Positions 5,787-9,139 of a stretch of DNA of 9,139 bases are shown piece after piece; position 1 is the first letter of the stretch, and each line of letters starts with the position of its first letter. Made by a program: the position numbers and the translations under genes. The notes beneath the pieces are model-generated. The model was given only the letters and a program-made list of their open reading frames with translations. It had not been told where the DNA came from and searched no databases. The DNA is from an uncultured Ruminococcus sp. (GTDB taxonomy: Bacteria > Bacillota > Clostridia > Oscillospirales > Ruminococcaceae). The stretch covers positions 1-9,139 of the forward strand of contig CAJKFZ010000105.1 of the NCBI GenBank assembly GCA_905199285.1, in the 5' to 3' direction.

Positions 5787-6458
5787 CTACTTTATTGCAG
5801 CAATAACCGAAAACTTCTGAAATGAGTAAACGCATTCGGGGTTATCAAATCCGCTTTCTTTAAGCATATTTATTTCTTGTTTTACCGAGCATTCCTTATC
5901 GAGTTTTCTTCTTTCTTTCCAAAGTTCGATGTCATGTTTTGAAAGTGATGATTTGCCAAGAGCATCTATCCAACGGGAATCGGCATATTCGCTGAAATTT
6001 TTATTATCAAAACAAAATTGATCATAATTTACAAACATACCGCCTTGGGGAAGCTTTTTATAAATCTGTTTAAATAATTGTTCTTTATCTTCATCGTTTA
6101 GATGGTGGATTGATAAGGCAGAAATTATAAGATCAAATTCTCCGTCAGGAAAAGTTTTGCAGTAATCGTCAGTTATATATTTAATATTTGAAAGACTATC
6201 AAAACGATGTTTAGCGACTTCAAGCATTTCTGCAGCAATATCGTCCATAACGAATTCGGCATCCGGAAAATTCTTGTACCAATACATTGACAGCAATCCT
6301 GTACCGGCTCCAAGGTCAAGAATTCGATTTGGATTATTGTAAAATCCTGCAAGAAAATCAGTTGTATTGACATAAAAATCTTCAAAACATGGTATAAAGA
6401 TTTGGCGTTTTGAATCGTATTCTTTTGCAATGAGATTAAACTGCTCATCAATATTCAT
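5787..6458 (-). CDS. Class I SAM-dependent methyltransferase
   Basis: 223-residue soluble Rossmann-fold methyltransferase. Motif I is L47-D-L-G-A-G-T-G54, the acidic post-I segment is FVMDDIAAEM, and motif IV is DLIISALSIHHL followed by the LPQGGMF strand-turn typical of UbiE/small-molecule type enzymes. The substrate cannot be read from sequence. The start at 6458 was chosen because GAGGAG (6472-6467) lies 8 nt upstream; an in-frame GTG at 6467 falls inside that ribosome site. It is the first gene after the T-box terminator (T-run 6479-6473), so it should be induced by uncharged tRNA-Tyr. That is unusual for a plain methyltransferase. The SPL-like radical SAM gene follows 15 nt downstream. 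Confidence 0.87.
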   Translation of the reverse strand: MNIDEQFNLIAKEYDSKRQIFIPCFEDFYVNTTDFLAGFYNNPNRILDLGAGTGLLSMYWYKNFPDAEFVMDDIAAEMLEVAKHRFDSLSNIKYITDDYCKTFPDGEFDLIISALSIHHLNDEDKEQLFKQIYKKLPQGGMFVNYDQFCFDNKNFSEYADSRWIDALGKSSLSKHDIELWKERRKLDKECSVKQEINMLKESGFDNPECVYSFQKFSVIAAIK

Positions 6459-6470
6459 AAATTCCACTCC

Positions 6471-6713
6471 TCAAAAAAATCCCCGTACAGCCAAAAAGAC
6501 TGTACGAGGACGAAATTACTCGTGGTACCACCTCGTTTTATCGGAGAGAAACTTCCGCTCCGACCTTGAAAGCTGTAACGGGCAAACCCGTCTGTTCCTA
6601 CTTGATTTCAGCGCAGAAACTCCGGAATGTAGGTATCTGAGAGCCTGTTTTTCCTCACACCAACCGGAAACTCTCTGAAACAGGTAATTCTCAGCTTTAA
6701 TTCGTTCAACGTT
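6471..6713 (-). ncRNA. Tyrosine-specific T-box leader with intrinsic terminator
   Basis: Read on the minus strand: Stem I carries an AGAGAG motif (near 6673-6678) and the GGTTGGTGTGAGG apical region. Aligning GATACC-TAC-ATTCCGGAG with the well-known glyQS pattern (specifier then A-TTC-TTGAG) puts the specifier at 6631-6629 and reads UAC, tyrosine. A Stem III-like hairpin follows (TCGGAG with CTCCGA, 6563-6541). The T-box sequence AACGAGGTGGTACCACGAG (6537-6519) contains UGGU, which would pair with an ACCA acceptor end, consistent with A73 of tRNA-Tyr. The terminator pairs CCTCGTACAG (6509-6500) with CTGTACGGGG (6490-6481) and is followed by seven U. Uncharged tRNA-Tyr should favour the antiterminator and read-through into the methyltransferase, radical SAM and tyrS genes. 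Confidence 0.93.
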
Positions 6714-6719
6714 TTTTTT

Positions 6720-6748
6720 ATGATACCACATATCAGAATAAATGTCAA
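6720..6748 (-). promoter_or_regulatory. Sigma-A promoter of the T-box operon
   Basis: On the minus strand a perfect TTGACA (6748-6743), a 17-bp spacer and TATCAT (6725-6720). Transcription should start near 6713, just before the T-box Stem I. Confidence 0.87.
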
Positions 6749-6790
6749 GGGAAAATTAATAGTTAATATAAAAAAATAATATCAGACCTA

Positions 6791-6819
6791 TTGACATTTC
6801 TTCTAATATGCTGTATAAT
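6791..6819 (+). promoter_or_regulatory. Consensus sigma-A promoter of tRNA-Thr
   Basis: TTGACA (6791-6796), 17-bp spacer, TATAAT (6814-6819): a full consensus promoter ending about 15 nt before the mature tRNA, as expected for a strongly expressed RNA. It is back-to-back with the T-box promoter. Confidence 0.9.
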
Positions 6820-6833
6820 TTTATATGTTGATT

Positions 6834-6909
6834 GCTGATGTGGCACAGTCGGTAGCGCAACGCCTTGGTAAGGCGTAGGTCGTCGGTTCAAGTCCGATCA
6901 TCAGCTCCA
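6834..6909 (+). tRNA. tRNA-Thr (anticodon GGU)
   Basis: A 76-nt cloverleaf with encoded CCA. The acceptor stem GCTGATG pairs with CATCAGC, the anticodon stem ACGCC/GGCGT encloses the loop TTGGTAA giving anticodon GGU (reads ACC/ACU), and the T arm GTCGG/CCGAT encloses TTCAAGT. The discriminator is U73. A tyrosine integrase module begins just downstream, so the 3' half of this gene is the likely integration target. A second att copy is not inside the window. Confidence 0.97.
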
Positions 6910-6922
6910 CGTTAAATAACGG

Positions 6923-6965
6923 TAAATAGGCACTTTCTCGGTTGGGGAGAGTGCTTATTTATTTT
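6923..6965 (+). terminator. Terminator hairpin after tRNA-Thr
   Basis: TAAATAGGCACT (6923-6934) pairs with AGTGCTTATTTA (6950-6961) with one G-U pair, extended inward by a few more pairs, and is followed by TTTT. It lies 14 nt past the tRNA. Confidence 0.7.
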
Positions 6966-7008
6966 GTTCAATATAAATTGTACGCTGTTTGTGCGCTATT
7001 GAAATAAA

Positions 7009-7035
7009 AAGATATTGAAAGATATGATAAGATAT
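7009..7035. repeat. Three AAGATAT direct repeats at exact 10-bp period
   Basis: AAGATAT occurs at 7009-7015, 7019-7025 and 7029-7035, within decamers GATATTGAAA, GATATGATAA and GATATACAAA. The spacing of about one helical turn puts all copies on the same DNA face. They lie between the tRNA and the 3' end of the integrase. This fits accessory (arm-type) integrase or excisionase sites of integrative elements, by position and geometry only. Confidence 0.5.
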
Positions 7036-7043
7036 ACAAAGTT

Positions 7044-7077
7044 AAAAGGACTATCCAAATATGGACAGTCCTCTTTT
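7044..7077 (-). terminator. Terminator at the 3' end of the integrase
   Basis: GGACTGTCC (7071-7063, minus strand) pairs with GGATAGTCC (7056-7048) around a 6-nt loop with one G-U pair, followed by TTTT on the minus strand and by TCTTTTT on the plus strand. It may work in both directions. Confidence 0.65.
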
Positions 7078-7079
7078 TA

Positions 7080-8338
7080 TTATACAATTTTCTGTATGGA
7101 TTGCTGTTCTGCCGGCTCCTCAGCACATTTATTGTGAGTTATAAGCATATCCTGCAAAACGTTAGCGGCTGCTTCATCGGCTTCTGCGATGCAGTGTAGA
7201 TATTTGTTGGTTGTGGATATGTCGCCATGTCCAAGACGTTCTTGCACTTGTTTTAGATTTACACCGCCGTAAAGAAGTAGAGTTGCAGATGTATGTCTAA
7301 GACTATGGAATTTGCGGTGTTTTAAGCCGTTTTGGGCAAGAAATTTGCTGAATTGCTTTGTAGGAGTTTGGAGATTCATAATTTCGCCGTTTCACTGTGT
7401 AAAGAGTCAATCACTGTCACTCCAAGCTGTACCCAGTTCTATAGCTTGCTTTGATTTTGTATCTTTGAGGAGCTGGACAAGCTCTATACAATGATGATTT
7501 ATTGTAATAGTCCGTATTTCATAATCTTTCGGTGCTTTTGTTTTAATAGGTTCTCCAGGTAGTTTATAAGCAGAGCGTTCTATGGTGACTTTGTTTTTGT
7601 TATAGTCAAAATCAGAAAATTTCAGTCCTACAAGCTCGCCGCATCGGCAGCCTGTCATTATAGCAAGTTGTACAAGCACCTGAAACTGTAAATCTTCCTG
7701 TTCAAGACATTCAAGCATTTGTGCGGCTTCCTGCTTACTGAATATCTCAATCTTAGGTGCAACGATCTTTTGTAAAGTTAGTTTTTCAGCATTTGCCGGA
7801 TTTGTTGGTATTATATCCAGCTTTACCGCTTGTTTGAGTATAGATTGTAAGACCGTGAGCTTGCGCCGTATAGTAGCCTGTGATAACTTAGGATTGTTTT
7901 TGTCAATTGTACCGTCTTTCTTCTGTCTTACATCGCCTTGTAAATACTGAATAAACTGCTGAATGTGTGCGGGCTTTATCTCAGACAGTTTTATGTGACC
8001 GAGAAGCGGAATTATCAGTTTGTCAATGATTCGGCTGTATTCGTGCCATATTCGAGGTACAAGAACGTCCTTTTTTATATCAAGGTACATTGGGCAGAAG
8101 TCAGCAAGCTTTATATTTCGGTTAGCACCGATTTGACCATTCGATACTGTTCCTCAAATAGTAAGGCTTGCCGCTGGACTTCCTTTTCAATCTGTTTAGC
8201 GGTCATATTCTGAGCAGGCTTATAGCTCATTGTGTATGGCTTAAGCCGCTTTCCGTTACTGTCATAGCCGTGATATACTCTGATTGTATAAGACGTTATT
8301 TCGCCGTTTTTATTCTTGCGTGGGGTTATGTTCGGCAT
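7080..8338 (-). pseudogene. int: Tyrosine recombinase (Tn916-type integrase), disrupted
   Basis: Integrase that would cut and rejoin element and chromosome att sites. Three collinear pieces are seen. 8338-8111 is the AP2-like arm-binding domain (MPNITPRKNKNGEITSY) and ends early. 8090-7407 is the core-binding domain and start of the catalytic domain, with GCRCGE carrying the first Arg. 7379-7080 has HSLRH, LGHGD and the nucleophile context TNKYLH. Inserting one base between 8147 and 8146 (CAG to CAGG) joins pieces one and two as FEEQVSNGQIGANRNIKLAD and makes the total 1260 nt, a multiple of three. Pieces two and three are in the same frame, interrupted only by TGA at 7408-7406 and 7393-7391, at positions reading DxLFTQxNG where the family has LFTQWNG. 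AAGGA precedes the ATG at 8338. The start overlaps the XRE gene by 29 nt. It is probably inactive unless the lesions are sequencing errors or recoded. Confidence 0.87.
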
Positions 8339-9098
8339 TTTCGGAAACATCCTTCTTTTCAAGACGATCAAGATGTAAATATTCAATAATTTCAGCTTTA
8401 TCAAAATATTCAAGGTCACATCTATGGTCAAATAAATTGTTCATATTTTCTACTGCACGAAACGCTCCATATCTTGATAAATTGCATTCTTCCTCATAAT
8501 CATATTTTCCTCTTTTTTCTTTTGAATATGGAAATTCTTTTTCGATGTGTTTTAATATTTCTGCACGAGGGATATCTGTTTTTGATTCAAAATCTAACAA
8601 ATTCCCTATGGTAAGATTGTGTCGATTTATGATATGTTCTTTGCTATCCTCTTCTAAAGTTGAAAAATTTAAAACCATAGACCAAAATTCATTACAAGTT
8701 AACAACGCATTCAGTGTTGATATTATATTGCAATCATTCATAAAAGTTATTTCGGATTTTATTTGTTTTATCGCTTCTTCATCTAGTCCTGTTACCTCAC
8801 AAGCGGCTAGAACCTTATTATCAATGCTTTGAGTTTCTGTTCGCCCAAGAAGGTAATCAACTGATACGCCATAAAACTCAGCGAGATTGAACAGTGTTTC
8901 CGCTTTCATTCCCTTAGCAGCTTCAAATTTTGAATGCCTTTTTTCTGTAACCTCAAAATTTTTTAAAGATTGCAGACCAATCTTTACGCCTGCTTGTTGA
9001 AGCTGTTCACATAGTTTTTCATGCGAAAGCTTTTTTTCTTCTCTCAATTCTTTCAATCTCTTTGAAAGTAAAATGCTGTTTTTATCATTAAATATCAT
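8310..9098 (-). CDS. XRE-family repressor of the integrative element
   Basis: 262-residue predicted cytoplasmic regulator. A Cro/cI-type helix-turn-helix covers about residues 10-85 (LSKRLKELREEKKLS, then LAEFYGVSVDYLLG ending at 85). Residues 90-262 form a Glu/Lys-rich helical region that I cannot assign; there is no visible protease (LexA-type) motif. It probably represses element genes, as XRE proteins next to integrases of phages and conjugative elements do. The ATG at 9098 is chosen for GAGGTG (9110-9105) 6 nt upstream; the frame extends to 9134 but that stretch holds a TATAAA-like -10 (9124-9119). Its stop lies inside the integrase start, suggesting the two were transcribed together. 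No excisionase gene lies between them. Confidence 0.83.
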   Translation of the reverse strand: MIFNDKNSILLSKRLKELREEKKLSHEKLCEQLQQAGVKIGLQSLKNFEVTEKRHSKFEAAKGMKAETLFNLAEFYGVSVDYLLGRTETQSIDNKVLAACEVTGLDEEAIKQIKSEITFMNDCNIISTLNALLTCNEFWSMVLNFSTLEEDSKEHIINRHNLTIGNLLDFESKTDIPRAEILKHIEKEFPYSKEKRGKYDYEEECNLSRYGAFRAVENMNNLFDHRCDLEYFDKAEIIEYLHLDRLEKKDVSENAEHNPTQE

Positions 9099-9139
9099 AT
9101 ATAGCACCTCTATTATTATTTTATACTCTATCATTGTTT

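Noticed and set aside
6459..6467. GTG start for the methyltransferase
   Set aside because: The GTG overlaps the GAGGAG ribosome site; the ATG at 6458 has proper spacing.
6430..6731. Short open frames on both strands between 6430 and 6731
   Set aside because: They lie in the T-box leader RNA, whose stems, specifier and terminator explain the sequence.
1..9139. CRISPR array, rRNA or a complete transposon
   Set aside because: No regularly spaced repeats with unique spacers, no rRNA-like sequence, and no transposase gene were seen on either strand.

Overview
The window looks like a chromosome segment of an anaerobic, moderately AT-rich Firmicute, most likely an Oscillospiraceae/Ruminococcus relative. 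The reasons are a reverse rubrerythrin, a pyruvate formate-lyase activase, a tyrosine T-box leader, sigma-A type promoters, strong GGAGG ribosome sites, and a GC-rich intergenic hairpin repeat of the kind common in ruminococci. This placement is inferred from gene content only.

Left part (1-3556): a Crp/Fnr-family regulator on the minus strand has its own promoter and a perfect 16-bp palindrome between promoter and ribosome site, so it is probably self-regulated. Divergent from it is an 87-residue protein whose C-terminal half matches the glycyl-radical tail of anaerobic ribonucleotide reductase (NrdD) but lacks the catalytic barrel. It is followed by a reverse rubrerythrin and a terminator. 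A second unit with its own promoter encodes a free-standing HD domain resembling the C-terminal half of CCA-adding enzymes, coupled by an ATGA overlap to a PFL-activating-type radical SAM enzyme, then a strong terminator. The theme is glycyl-radical chemistry and its protection from oxygen. No full glycyl-radical enzyme is in view. The convergent gap to tyrS holds a three-hairpin repeat; a related copy in the opposite orientation lies at the left edge.

Middle part (3557-6748, minus strand): read in transcription order, a sigma-A promoter, a complete T-box leader with a UAC (Tyr) specifier and an intrinsic terminator, a class I methyltransferase, an SPL-like radical SAM protein, and tyrS. The T-box matches tyrS in specificity, but two unexplained enzymes lie between leader and synthetase. 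The most economical reading is one tyrosine-responsive operon.

Right part (6791-9139): a tRNA-Thr(GGU) gene with a consensus promoter diverges from the T-box operon. Beyond it lies what looks like one end of an integrative element: three AAGATAT repeats at exact 10-bp spacing, a Tn916-type tyrosine integrase broken by one frameshift and two in-frame TGA codons at apparent Trp positions, and an XRE-type repressor whose 3' end overlaps the integrase start. The element runs out of the window or is a decayed remnant.
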